Shown: positions 10,187 to 18,014, counted from the first letter of the stretch. The stretch: 37,842 nt of DNA from Gammaproteobacteria bacterium (GCA_029864095.1 JAOTUB010000022.1:1-37842); one strand, 5' to 3'. The notes: generated from the sequence alone by a model not told the origin. Made by a program: numbers and translations.

Positions 10187-11454
10187 CGGGGTAATCCTCC
10201 GAGGTTTGCGAGGACGGCATAGCTCTGCGCGCGCTCGACTTGCAGACGAACATGATCAAGACGGGTGTTCAGATCGTCGATGAAACCGCGCATGACATCA
10301 GCGAAGTCGCCGGCCTCGCTTTGGTACGCAAGCAGCGCGGCCTGTGCATGGCTCGCAGAAAGACCCAGTATCGACGTCTCGTAGAGCACAACTCGCAGAC
10401 TAATGTCCTGCCAAAGCGCGTACTCGGCATCGAGCTGGCTCGATAGCCGTCGCAGCAGGTCATGCCTCTCAAATTCCGCTGCGCTGCGTTCGCTGAGTGC
10501 GGCCGCCAGCGATCGATCCTGTCGGTTCTTCCGAAACAACGGCATGTCCATCGTTACAGAAACGCTGACAAAATCTGAACGTGGTTCGCCGTTCGCCAGC
10601 TCGCCTTCACGATAGCCGTAACCCAGGTCGAGAGCCCAGCCAGGCTTCTTGCGCTCTTCGGCGACATGGACACCCGCGCTACTCGCCGCGACCCGAGCAT
10701 CCGCGGCGAGTACCGCCGGATGAGACGACAGGCTGGCGCGCAACGACTCGCGCGCGGGTAACCGATCCCACATTGGCAGCTTCGCCGCAACCGGGCGACG
10801 CGCATCCGCCCCGAGCCATTCCGACAACGCCGCTACTGCCTGCGCATGCCGTCTGTCAATCTCAATAAGCCGATCGTCCAGACGTCGCAGTTCGAGCTCG
10901 GCCCGCAGAACGTCCTGCTGGGTCTTGCGCCCAACCGAATACAGCGATCGCGAAATCTCGGCAAGATCCATGAAGAACGGCCGCGATTCGGTAACAACGT
11001 CGTGAGCGTGTTGCCAGTAGTACGTCTCGAGCCAGGCATTGCGTACACGCGTCAATACGTCCCGCGATCGCGCTGCAGCGTTCTGGTTCATCTCGAGCGC
11101 GAGCGACTCGTATCGCTGGAGGCTGAACTCGCGTGACTTGCCGGATGGAAAGCTCTGCCTGAAACCCAGCTGCGCCTGCGTCATTGCTTCGGTAGAGAAT
11201 CCGCCCGAGCTGATCGGGTAGTTCGCAAGACCAATACGCATCGTCGGGTCGGGCAGCTGGCCTGCGACGACCGCGCGTTCTCCGAGCGCGGCGGCGCGTG
11301 CCAGAAATGCTGCGTGGCCGGGCTCGCCAGCGAGCGCCCGATCTTCAGCCTCGGCCAGCGTCAGCGGTACGTCGTGCTGTGCCTGCGCGCTAGCAGCGAG
11401 CAGCAGCGCCAGCGCGAATATGTGTGAGGGCGTGCGCCCACGGAAAAACATCAT
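10183..11454 (-). CDS. cusC: TolC-family outer-membrane efflux channel (CusC-like)
   Basis: Outer-membrane factor of 423 residues that completes the tripartite metal efflux system. A type I signal peptide (about 1-25, ending ASAQA) precedes two OEP repeats of long helices rich in Ala, Arg and Glu, with the usual LTLAEAEDRAL start and the DPTMRIGLANYP segment of the metal-type channels. No lipobox Cys is seen, unlike E. coli CusC, so it is not obviously lipid-anchored. It is the first gene of the cusCBA run, 55 bases downstream of a small Cys/His-rich exported protein, and overlaps cusB by 4 bases. The symbol is given by position and partner genes; the family assignment is firmer than the symbol. 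Confidence 0.85.
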   Translation of the reverse strand: MMFFRGRTPSHIFALALLLAASAQAQHDVPLTLAEAEDRALAGEPGHAAFLARAAALGERAVVAGQLPDPTMRIGLANYPISSGGFSTEAMTQAQLGFRQSFPSGKSREFSLQRYESLALEMNQNAAARSRDVLTRVRNAWLETYYWQHAHDVVTESRPFFMDLAEISRSLYSVGRKTQQDVLRAELELRRLDDRLIEIDRRHAQAVAALSEWLGADARRPVAAKLPMWDRLPARESLRASLSSHPAVLAADARVAASSAGVHVAEERKKPGWALDLGYGYREGELANGEPRSDFVSVSVTMDMPLFRKNRQDRSLAAALSERSAAEFERHDLLRRLSSQLDAEYALWQDISLRVVLYETSILGLSASHAQAALLAYQSEAGDFADVMRGFIDDLNTRLDHVRLQVERAQSYAVLANLGGLPR

Positions 11455-11509
11455 CGAACAATCTCCTTCGTCAGGAACCGGTTAAGAACGGCTTACAACG
11501 AAGAGATCG

Positions 11510-11923
11510 CTATTTCAGATACACGCAGTTGAGAACGTAAAGAGGTGGCGGAGCGCCGGCCTGCACCGCTGAGTCGCGTGAGGGGGCCGACGTCTCGTGG
11601 CGTCGATGGGTTGCTACATCGAGCTCGTGTGGAGCAACTGCAATGAGTGAATCGGCGGGCGCATCCTTGAGTTTGGATTGACTCCCACGTGAATCGTGAT
11701 TCCAGTGATCATCGATGTTGCAGTCGGATGCGCCGTCGGCACACGGCATATTCGCATCCATACTGCCGTGCATATCGCCGTGTTCATGCGTCGCTGCGGG
11801 AGGACAGTGCGGACAATCGTGGTCCTCGGCCTCATACGCCATCGCACAGGGCTGCACCGCGAGATTCAGCCACACCGCCACGAACAGGCCCAGGGCGCGT
11901 CTGCCCCAGTATTGCTGCCGCAT
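11510..11923 (-). CDS. Small exported Cys/His-rich protein of the copper cluster
   Basis: I do not recognise a named family. The protein (137 residues from the ATG at 11923, or 154 from the ATG at 11974) has a clear signal peptide, MRQQYWGRRALGLFVAVWLN, ending near CAMA. A mature part rich in potential metal ligands follows: HDCPHCPP, THEHGDMHGSMD, CADGASDCNID, HWNHDS. Similar short Cys/His/Met-rich exported proteins often sit with copper efflux genes. Periplasmic copper binding or delivery to CusCBA is inferred, not shown. Neither start has a good Shine-Dalgarno sequence; the shorter one puts the basic residues and hydrophobic core at the normal distance, so I prefer it. It lies 55 bases upstream of the cusC-like gene and probably leads that operon. 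Confidence 0.6.
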   Translation of the reverse strand: MRQQYWGRRALGLFVAVWLNLAVQPCAMAYEAEDHDCPHCPPAATHEHGDMHGSMDANMPCADGASDCNIDDHWNHDSRGSQSKLKDAPADSLIAVAPHELDVATHRRHETSAPSRDSAVQAGAPPPLYVLNCVYLK

Positions 11924-12041
11924 TCTGTTGTTGGCCAGGTAACTCAAGTGCTTGTCTCCACAACGATTTTGCATTGTCGCGCAATCGCAATGCCGAGGCT
12001 ATTGCCAACAGTACCTACGCGTCAAGTGCAGAAGTCGCGGA

Positions 12042-13046
12042 TCAGGCCTGGACTCCGCGCGGCAGCATGTTCGCAGCCCGGTAGATCGCATCGATAATCG
12101 CCATATTGGCGACGGCGTCCGCGCCCCCGGTCAACGGCTGGGCATCGTCGGCGAGCACAGCAAGGACGTGCCGTAGCTGATGGTGATAGGTCGTCTCACC
12201 CGGTATCTCCTCACTACGCTTACCGTGCGCAGATTCCACAATGAGTTCGTGGCCGCCGTGCGGCGATACCGGGTTAATAACGGTCAACGTGCCTTTGTCG
12301 CCTGCAACGATTAGCTGCGCGCGCCGCTTTGACGGCAGGTCCTCTGCCATCGAGCAGCTGAGCTCCGCCTTTACGCCACCTGCAAACTCGAGAACGGCAT
12401 CCATCGCAACGTCAACACCGGCACGTTCCTGTCTCGCGCTGGCCGAGATCACGGTTGGCTCGGACTGCATCACGGCACGAACCCAATGAACCGGATAGCA
12501 GCCAAGATCCATCAGCGCTCCGCCACCCAGCCCGAGTTCGTGCCGTAGCTCTCCGGGTCGATACGGAATCCGAACGTTGAAGACGGCGCTCAGATGCTGA
12601 ACGTCACCAATTTCACCCGACGTAATGATCTGCAGGACGCGGCCAAACAGCGGATGAAAGCGGTAATGAAAGGCCTCGATCAGCGTCCGCCCGTATTCGG
12701 CTGCTTTCGCGATCATTCGCTTTGCCTGTTCGGCATTGAGCGCGAACGGCTTTTCGCAGAGCACGTCTTTGCCATTCGCCATCGCCGCGATCGACCATTC
12801 CATGTGCTGGCTTGGCGGAAGTCCGTTGTAAACGAGATCGACGTCGTCGCTTGCGACCAGGGCCGCGTAATCTGCCACGACGTGTGCGATGCCGTGTTCT
12901 GCCGCATAAGCCGCAGCGCGTTCGGCATCCCTGGCAGCAACGGCGCTTACATCGACCCCGTCAATCTCCGCTGCCGGCTTGATGATGGCCGGCACGGCGA
13001 TCTTCGATGCCCCCAGTAGTCCGATTCTGATTACGTCACCAGTCAT
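12042..13046 (-). CDS. Gfo/Idh/MocA-family NAD(P)-dependent oxidoreductase
   Basis: Cytosolic dehydrogenase of 334 residues. The N-terminal Rossmann fold begins IRIGLLGASKIAVPAI, with the family signature CEKPFALNAEQAKRM at about 97-111. The C-terminal alpha/beta domain contains EAFHYRFHPLF, whose His/Arg pattern resembles the active-site region of the dimeric dihydrodiol dehydrogenase/glucose-fructose oxidoreductase branch, and DLGCYPVHWVRAV. The substrate, probably a sugar or diol, cannot be told. The start is 8 bases past the stop of the Fe-S/FAD oxidoreductase gene on the same strand, so the two are likely co-transcribed. Why a sugar-type dehydrogenase should follow that gene is unclear. 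The Shine-Dalgarno sequence is weak. Confidence 0.88.
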   Translation of the reverse strand: MTGDVIRIGLLGASKIAVPAIIKPAAEIDGVDVSAVAARDAERAAAYAAEHGIAHVVADYAALVASDDVDLVYNGLPPSQHMEWSIAAMANGKDVLCEKPFALNAEQAKRMIAKAAEYGRTLIEAFHYRFHPLFGRVLQIITSGEIGDVQHLSAVFNVRIPYRPGELRHELGLGGGALMDLGCYPVHWVRAVMQSEPTVISASARQERAGVDVAMDAVLEFAGGVKAELSCSMAEDLPSKRRAQLIVAGDKGTLTVINPVSPHGGHELIVESAHGKRSEEIPGETTYHHQLRHVLAVLADDAQPLTGGADAVANMAIIDAIYRAANMLPRGVQA

Positions 13047-13054
13047 TGTCGCTG

Positions 13055-14374
13055 TTATTCAGTTCCCCATTTGGTCTCGACGTTGATCCCGATTTTCTTC
13101 AGGAACATGGACGGCAGAATACCACCTGCGGATATGATGACCGCATCGTTCTTCAGTTGACCAATTTTTTCCCCGACTGCGATAACAACCGAGTCCGGGC
13201 GAATCTCTTTGACGTTCGAATTGAGCAGTACCCGCAGCCTGCCGTCGCTACGCATAGCTTCAACCTTGTCACGATTCTTCGGCTTTGCTCGGCTGAATGC
13301 AGCCGACCGATAGGACAAGGTCACAATCGTGCCCAGCTCTTCGGCGATACTCGTCGCGGCTTCCAGCGCGCTGTCACCGCCGCCGACGACCAATACGTTC
13401 AGGTTCTGATACTGCTCAGGGTCGATCAGCCGATAAGTCACTTTGGGCAAGTCCTCGCCCGGAACACCGAGTTGCCGTGGCGAACCTCGCCGCCCGATCG
13501 CGATCAATACCGCACGCGTGTCATATGTTGTCTTGTCGGTCGTCACGACGTACCCGGAGCCACTGGCTGCCGGCTCAATGGCGTCAACGCGCTCGTCGTA
13601 GTTGATTTTGACAGCGGTGTCGTTCTCGACTTTTTTCCAGAAATCGATCAGTTCTTCTTTCTGCACTTCCCTGAACTTCATTTTGCCCACTATTGGAAGT
13701 TCCGCTGGCTGTGTCATGACAAGCTTGCGCCGCGGAAAGTGGGCGACGGTGCCGCCGAGTTCTTCCTGTTCGACGGTTACGGATTTCAGGTTGGCCGCCT
13801 TGGCGGCCAACGTCGCGGCAAAGCCGGCCGGCCCGGCGCCTATGATGACCAGGTCGTGTTGATTGTTGTGCCCGGTCTTGAGCAACTTGATGATCGACTC
13901 CATCGCCTGCCGGCCCTGTTCGATCGCATTGCGGATCAAGCCCATGCCGCCCAGTTCGCCCGCGATAAATATGCCGGGCACATCCGTTTCGAAATTCGGT
14001 TTCACGACAGGAATGTCGATGCCGCGGGTCGAGGTGCCAAATACGAGCGTGATCGCACCTACCGGACAGGCTGTTTTGCAGGCGCCGTGGCCGATGCAGT
14101 CAGACGGACCGACTAGCCAGGCTTTTTTACCGATCATTCCGAGGACCGCATGGGCGTCCTGTTCCGGGCAGGCCTCAACACAGGATTTGCAGCCGATGCA
14201 AATCCTCGGGTCGATATCCGGGTGCAGCGTGGGCGGCTCCAGCATGCCCGCTTCGGTTGCTGCCTTGAGCGCTGCAAAACTCTCGCGTTCGAGGCGTTTG
14301 TGGCGACTCCAGTACCAGATCACGATCACGAGGACCGGAATTAAATACAGATAAGTAAGAAGAGTCCCTTGCAT
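13055..14374 (-). CDS. Membrane-anchored 4Fe-4S/FAD NAD(P)-dependent oxidoreductase with permuted thioredoxin-reductase-like fold
   Basis: Protein of 439 residues. An N-terminal transmembrane helix (about 5-22) is followed by a ferredoxin domain: Cys59, 62, 65, 69 (CIGCKSCVEACP) and Cys93, His96, Cys99, Cys103 (CIGHGACKTACP), so one canonical Cys position is His. The segment ETDVPGIFIAGELGGMGLIRNA (129-150, interrupted here as ETDVPGIF/IAGELGGMG) is the motif that normally closes the FAD site at the C-terminus of thioredoxin reductases, yet it lies before the FAD Rossmann motif GAGPAG (179-184) and the NAD(P) motif GGGDSA (331-336), and the C-terminus ends without it. The redox CXXC of thioredoxin reductase is absent. 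It is divergent from the multihaem operon. I infer electron transfer between NAD(P)H and the membrane, possibly to the neighbouring cytochrome b. Direction and partners are unproven. Confidence 0.85.
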   Translation of the reverse strand: MQGTLLTYLYLIPVLVIVIWYWSRHKRLERESFAALKAATEAGMLEPPTLHPDIDPRICIGCKSCVEACPEQDAHAVLGMIGKKAWLVGPSDCIGHGACKTACPVGAITLVFGTSTRGIDIPVVKPNFETDVPGIFIAGELGGMGLIRNAIEQGRQAMESIIKLLKTGHNNQHDLVIIGAGPAGFAATLAAKAANLKSVTVEQEELGGTVAHFPRRKLVMTQPAELPIVGKMKFREVQKEELIDFWKKVENDTAVKINYDERVDAIEPAASGSGYVVTTDKTTYDTRAVLIAIGRRGSPRQLGVPGEDLPKVTYRLIDPEQYQNLNVLVVGGGDSALEAATSIAEELGTIVTLSYRSAAFSRAKPKNRDKVEAMRSDGRLRVLLNSNVKEIRPDSVVIAVGEKIGQLKNDAVIISAGGILPSMFLKKIGINVETKWGTE

Positions 14375-14669
14375 CCGGGCTCGCTCGACAATGGCAGGCG
14401 AAAAAGCATAACCCGGAACGCTCGGTGCATATCGGGAATGGCTCTCATTACCTGGCTTATGTCGAGAAAAGCGGCGTAGCGTTACTCCGGCAAACAGGTA
14501 GCGGTCTCATTACAAACTCGTTTGTCGCAATTCCGAGACAGGCTACTGTTTTTTCTTCCTTGATTTTGTGACGCAGTGGAACCAAAACCCGTTCTGTAAC
14601 GTGTATCAATATGGACCGGAATGCGCCGAGCACTCCGACACCAATTTCATCGAAGAGGCCGGAGAAGCC
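14375..14669. promoter_or_regulatory. Divergent intergenic region upstream of the multihaem operon
   Basis: This 295-base gap separates the leftward Fe-S/FAD oxidoreductase gene from the rightward cytochrome operon and should hold promoters for both. A 9-base direct repeat TCTCATTAC occurs at 14443-14451 and 14505-14513 (62 bases apart). A weak sigma70-like pair, TTGTCG at 14522-14527 and TACTGT at 14544-14549 with a 16-base spacer, could serve the rightward operon. From 14568 (a GTG) the frame of the ccmI-like gene is already open, giving a possible 34-codon extension with no recognisable similarity. I treat it as leader because a good ribosome site precedes the ATG at 14670. Confidence 0.35.
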
Positions 14670-15518
14670 ATGTCATTCCTGTTCTGGAGTCTAGCCCTAT
14701 TAATGGTCGCAACAGCGACTGCGATCGTCGTTGTTCCGCTCGAGAGCGCCAAACCGTTGCTTGCCAATCCAGCCGCCCTTATCGCCGTGTGCGTCCCGCT
14801 GAGTGCGGTGGCGCTTTACGCATTGCTCGGGTCACCGCAAGCGATGACGGCCGAGTCGAGACAAGCAACACAGAATCCGCACGAAAACGCTTCGCCGGAC
14901 AGTGCCGAGACCGCACGCTCATACGGATCCGTCGCAAGCCTTGTCGATGGCCTTCGTGAGAAACTGGAAGAGAACTCTGAGGACGCCGGCGGCTGGTTGT
15001 TACTCGCAAAATCGTATCAACACCTCGGCCGCGATGCCGAAGCTCTGGACGCTTACAGCCACGCGCAGGCCCTGGGTAAAACCGACGTAACTCTCGACGC
15101 AAGCTTGCTGGGCCCGTCGCTGGCATCGCAGACGAACGTAACCGATTCGGGACCGGCTTTGCGCGGACGCGCCTCACTGTCTCGGGCGGCGGCGGCCCTG
15201 GTTCAACCCGGGGACACGGTATTCATTTTCGCCAAGGAATCGACACAGGACCGGCTGCCGGTTGTTGCGCTAAGAAAAACCGTCGCGGACCTGCCAATCG
15301 ATTTCGCGCTGACGGACAAGGAAATGATGGTTCCCGGCACGCATCTTGCGGACTTCGGTGAGCTGTTTATCACAGCACGAGTATCGCGCTCCGGAAACGC
15401 GTCCGACAACAGTCAAGGGCTCGAGGCCTGGAGTCCGCCCGTCTCGCCCGCAGCTGGCGAGGAGATCAACCTGATCATTGACGTGGCTTCGCGGTCAGCG
15501 GGTGACAGTGATGAATGA
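14670..15518 (+). CDS. ccmI: CcmI/CycH-like cytochrome c maturation factor
   Basis: Probable apocytochrome c chaperone, 282 residues, acting with the haem ligase at the periplasmic face. Two transmembrane helices (about 1-23 and 33-53) are followed by a TPR segment (VDGLREKLEENSEDAGGWLL to about 135), which matches the CcmI pattern in which TPRs bind the C-terminus of apocytochromes. A C-terminal CycH domain follows (GDTVFIFAKE.., LPVVALRKTVADLPIDFALTD divided at 198-217, VSRSGNAS). The ATG at 14670 has GGAGAA just upstream; the in-frame GTG at 14568 would add 34 residues. It leads the multihaem operon and overlaps the cytochrome b gene by 8 bases. No other ccm gene is nearby, so it looks like a dedicated helper rather than part of a full maturation operon. 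Confidence 0.85.
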   Translation: MSFLFWSLALLMVATATAIVVVPLESAKPLLANPAALIAVCVPLSAVALYALLGSPQAMTAESRQATQNPHENASPDSAETARSYGSVASLVDGLREKLEENSEDAGGWLLLAKSYQHLGRDAEALDAYSHAQALGKTDVTLDASLLGPSLASQTNVTDSGPALRGRASLSRAAAALVQPGDTVFIFAKESTQDRLPVVALRKTVADLPIDFALTDKEMMVPGTHLADFGELFITARVSRSGNASDNSQGLEAWSPPVSPAAGEEINLIIDVASRSAGDSDE

Positions 15519-16419
15519 GATTGCTCTCGAGCGGGTTTTCGCATCCGGCGGTTTCCGGACACGACTCTTCGGCACCCGAGAGACCCGCCAAAGCAGTACT
15601 TTTTACGGCTACTCGCTGACCCTGATCGCACTCGGTGCGGGCTGGTTACTGCGCGGCTATAACCTGATCGATCCGAAAGAGGGGCTCGGGTACTGGCTCG
15701 GCATCATCGGTGGTTCGATGATGCTGGTTCTCATCCTGTATCCGCTACGCAAAAGAGTACGGGCGCTACGTTTTCTCGGCAGAACAACGCACTGGTTTCG
15801 GCTACACATGGTTCTTGGTGTCCTAGGGCCGGTTCTTGTCCTGTACCACAGCAACTTCAATCTCGGCTCGTTCAACAGCCGGGTTGCCTTGTATTGCATG
15901 TTGATGGTCGCGGGCAGCGGCGTTATCGGCAAGTATCTGTACGCGCATATTTGCAACGGCCTGTACGGCGGCAAGTCGAGCCTTAAGGATCTGCGCAACG
16001 ATCTTCGCCAGTCGCTCGAAAAAAGTCACGGCCTTGCGACGCTGCTGCCGCAACTCACAACCAGGCTCGAGGCACTTGCTGCCGAGGCTCAGGGATGCAG
16101 CATTACCGGGTCGCTTGGCCTGCGTGCGAGCTTGTCCTGGTCGCTAAGGAAATACGTGATGTGGATTTCCTTGTCGCGAGCTGCGCGTGCGGAATTAAGG
16201 GCGCGCGCCGCCGCCTCGCCGACTGTCGCCCGAGATTTCCAAAGGTTAAGAAAGGCAAGCGCTGTCTACATCAAGAATTTCGTGCGCCTGACAACCCGCA
16301 TCGCTCAGTTCACGCTGTTCGAGCGACTGTCGTCCCTGTGGCATGTGCTGCACATGCCGCTGTTTTTCATGATGGTGATATCAGCCTTGCTGCACGTGCT
16401 GGCTGTTCACATGTACTAA
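15511..16419 (+). CDS. Predicted di-haem b-type membrane protein
   Basis: I do not recognise a named family. The 302-residue inner-membrane protein has about five hydrophobic helices (roughly 31-53, 60-79, 97-114, 124-146, 278-300) and a basic cytoplasmic or periplasmic loop between about 150 and 260. Two helices carry histidines exactly 14 residues apart: His99/His113 and His281/His295. An H-X13-H pair in each of two helices is the classic arrangement for two stacked haem b groups linked by bis-His ligation across a four-helix bundle (as in cytochrome b561 or NarI-like and ferric-reductase-like proteins). In context it could take electrons from quinol or from the Fe-S/FAD protein and pass them to the periplasmic multihaem cytochrome. 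The start at 15511 overlaps the end of the ccmI-like gene by 8 bases; an upstream start at 15478 is possible. Confidence 0.75.
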   Translation: MNEIALERVFASGGFRTRLFGTRETRQSSTFYGYSLTLIALGAGWLLRGYNLIDPKEGLGYWLGIIGGSMMLVLILYPLRKRVRALRFLGRTTHWFRLHMVLGVLGPVLVLYHSNFNLGSFNSRVALYCMLMVAGSGVIGKYLYAHICNGLYGGKSSLKDLRNDLRQSLEKSHGLATLLPQLTTRLEALAAEAQGCSITGSLGLRASLSWSLRKYVMWISLSRAARAELRARAAASPTVARDFQRLRKASAVYIKNFVRLTTRIAQFTLFERLSSLWHVLHMPLFFMMVISALLHVLAVHMY

Positions 16420-16442
16420 CCGAAGACAACAGTTCAACTGCA

Positions 16443-18014
16443 ATGATCGGAAGACCAATCGGATATGCGGGAATTCTGATGATGTTAGCCTGCTTCACCA
16501 GCCAGACCGCTGCGGCTCAGACCGTTGAGTCGCTGGTAATGCCCGGCCCGGTTATCAAAGGGCATGCCGACGTCGAAGCCGAATGCGCCGCGTGCCATAA
16601 GCGGTTTGATCGCTCGGCGCAGAATGGGCTTTGTCTCGAATGCCACGAGGACGTGGCGGCTGATGCGGATGCCGGTACAGGCTTTCACGGCAGGTCGGCC
16701 GATGTTGGTGACAGCACCTGCGCGACATGCCACACCGAACACAAGGGCCGCAACGCTAACATCCTGGGGCTCGACGAAACGACCTTTGACCATGCCTTCA
16801 CGGATTTCGAGCTGGTGGGCAAGCATCTCGAAGCAGAGTGTGCCGGCTGCCACGAAGCCGATGACAAACGTCGCAATGCGCCCGGCGAATGCGTCGACTG
16901 TCACCGCGAAGACGATGTGCACGAAGGCAATCTCGGCACCGAGTGCGCGGACTGTCACAACCCGACCGACTGGACCGACTCCACTTTCGACCATGACACG
17001 ACGGACTTCCCGCTGGTTGGCAAGCATCGTGACGTGGAATGCAGGGACTGCCACGAAGACCAGGCGCATCAGGATACGCCGATGGACTGCGTCAGTTGCC
17101 ACGCTGAAGACGATGCCCACGACGGCCGCAGCGGGGAAAATTGCGAGACCTGCCACAATCCGAGCGATTGGACCGACACGAGTTTCGACCATGCGAAGAA
17201 CACGGACTTCCCGCTCGAAGGCAAACACGCACAACTGACCTGCAACGACTGTCACAGCGAAGACCCGTGGGACGACGTTGACATGGACATGGAATGCGTC
17301 GCCTGCCATCTCGAAGACGATGATCACGAGGGTCATAACGGGACCGAATGCGGAGAATGCCACACGAATGAAGCGTGGACGGAGCGCCATTTCGATCACG
17401 ACAAAAGTACGGACTTCATCCTCAATGGCGCCCATGAGGAGGCGGCGTGTAACGACTGCCATGTCGAACCAATTTTCGAAACATCACCTGGCACGGCGTG
17501 CTCGTCCTGCCACCTTGAAGATCAGGTTCATGACGGACAACTCGGCGAGCGATGCAACGATTGCCATAACGAGACGGTCTGGAAGGATGCGCCGTTTTTC
17601 GATCATGATCTCAGCAGCTTTCCGTTACTGGGTGCGCACGACAATAATGAGTGCGACGCCTGCCACGAAACCCAACTGTTCGCCGACACGGCCAGTGAGT
17701 GCTTTGCTTGTCATCGTGACGACGATTCGCACAAAGGCGCTTTCGAAGATCAGTGCCAGTCATGCCATAACCCGGTCGCGTGGGACCTGTGGCTGTTCGA
17801 TCACAACACGCAAACGGACTTTGCGCTCGAGGGCGGCCACCTCGACGTTGCGTGTAACGATTGCCATCGCAGCTCCCTGGCTACCATGCGCACAACCGGC
17901 GACCACTGTGGCGACTGCCATCGGCCGGACGACATTCACGACGGAGAATTCGGAGCCAACTGTGGACGGTGCCACAGCGACAGCTCCTTCACGGAAGTGA
18001 GGTCACTGCAATGA
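16443..18014 (+). CDS. 21-haem c-type cytochrome
   Basis: Exported multihaem cytochrome of 523 residues with 21 CXXCH motifs, about one haem per 25 residues. The signal peptide (about 1-25, ending TAAAQ) follows an ATG 23 bases after the cytochrome b stop; the same frame is open upstream to 16095 but only inside the cytochrome b gene. After two leading haems, three-haem modules of about 64-69 residues repeat six times, and one haem closes the protein. Each module reads CxxCHNPxxW...FDHxxTDFPLxGKH....CxxCH....CxxCHxEDDxHxG, with three non-motif histidines (FDH, GKH, DDxH) that could be distal ligands, giving bis-His haems. The very acidic composition suits a soluble periplasmic electron carrier. 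It is translationally coupled to the giant cytochrome by ATGA (18011-18014). An extracellular location is also possible. Confidence 0.93.
   Translation: MIGRPIGYAGILMMLACFTSQTAAAQTVESLVMPGPVIKGHADVEAECAACHKRFDRSAQNGLCLECHEDVAADADAGTGFHGRSADVGDSTCATCHTEHKGRNANILGLDETTFDHAFTDFELVGKHLEAECAGCHEADDKRRNAPGECVDCHREDDVHEGNLGTECADCHNPTDWTDSTFDHDTTDFPLVGKHRDVECRDCHEDQAHQDTPMDCVSCHAEDDAHDGRSGENCETCHNPSDWTDTSFDHAKNTDFPLEGKHAQLTCNDCHSEDPWDDVDMDMECVACHLEDDDHEGHNGTECGECHTNEAWTERHFDHDKSTDFILNGAHEEAACNDCHVEPIFETSPGTACSSCHLEDQVHDGQLGERCNDCHNETVWKDAPFFDHDLSSFPLLGAHDNNECDACHETQLFADTASECFACHRDDDSHKGAFEDQCQSCHNPVAWDLWLFDHNTQTDFALEGGHLDVACNDCHRSSLATMRTTGDHCGDCHRPDDIHDGEFGANCGRCHSDSSFTEVRSLQ
16719..17975 (+). repeat. 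Degenerate three-haem modules in the 21-haem cytochrome
   Basis: Six successive modules of roughly 190-210 bases, each with three CXXCH motifs and the FDH, GKH and DDxH histidines, run from the third haem motif to the last one. Module lengths vary by a few codons (66 and 69 residues for the second and third), so these are old diverged duplications rather than recent tandem copies. They are distinct from the exact-register four-haem units of the next gene, although the first haem of that gene is preceded by the same FDH....GFELDGGH type of sequence. Confidence 0.8.

Noticed and set aside
11971-11993. Inverted repeat GCATTG-N11-CAATGC at the start of the Cys/His-rich gene, considered as a metal-regulator operator.
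   Set aside because: Six-base arms with no resemblance to known CueR or CusR sites; probably chance.
16095-16442. An in-frame 116-codon N-terminal extension of the 21-haem cytochrome.
   Set aside because: It lies wholly inside the cytochrome b gene in another frame and would bury the signal peptide. The ATG at 16443 gives a normal exported protein.
17861-18010. A 50-codon upstream extension of the giant cytochrome.
   Set aside because: It overlaps the haem-rich end of the 21-haem gene in another frame. The ATG at 18011 has GAGG upstream and starts a clean signal peptide.
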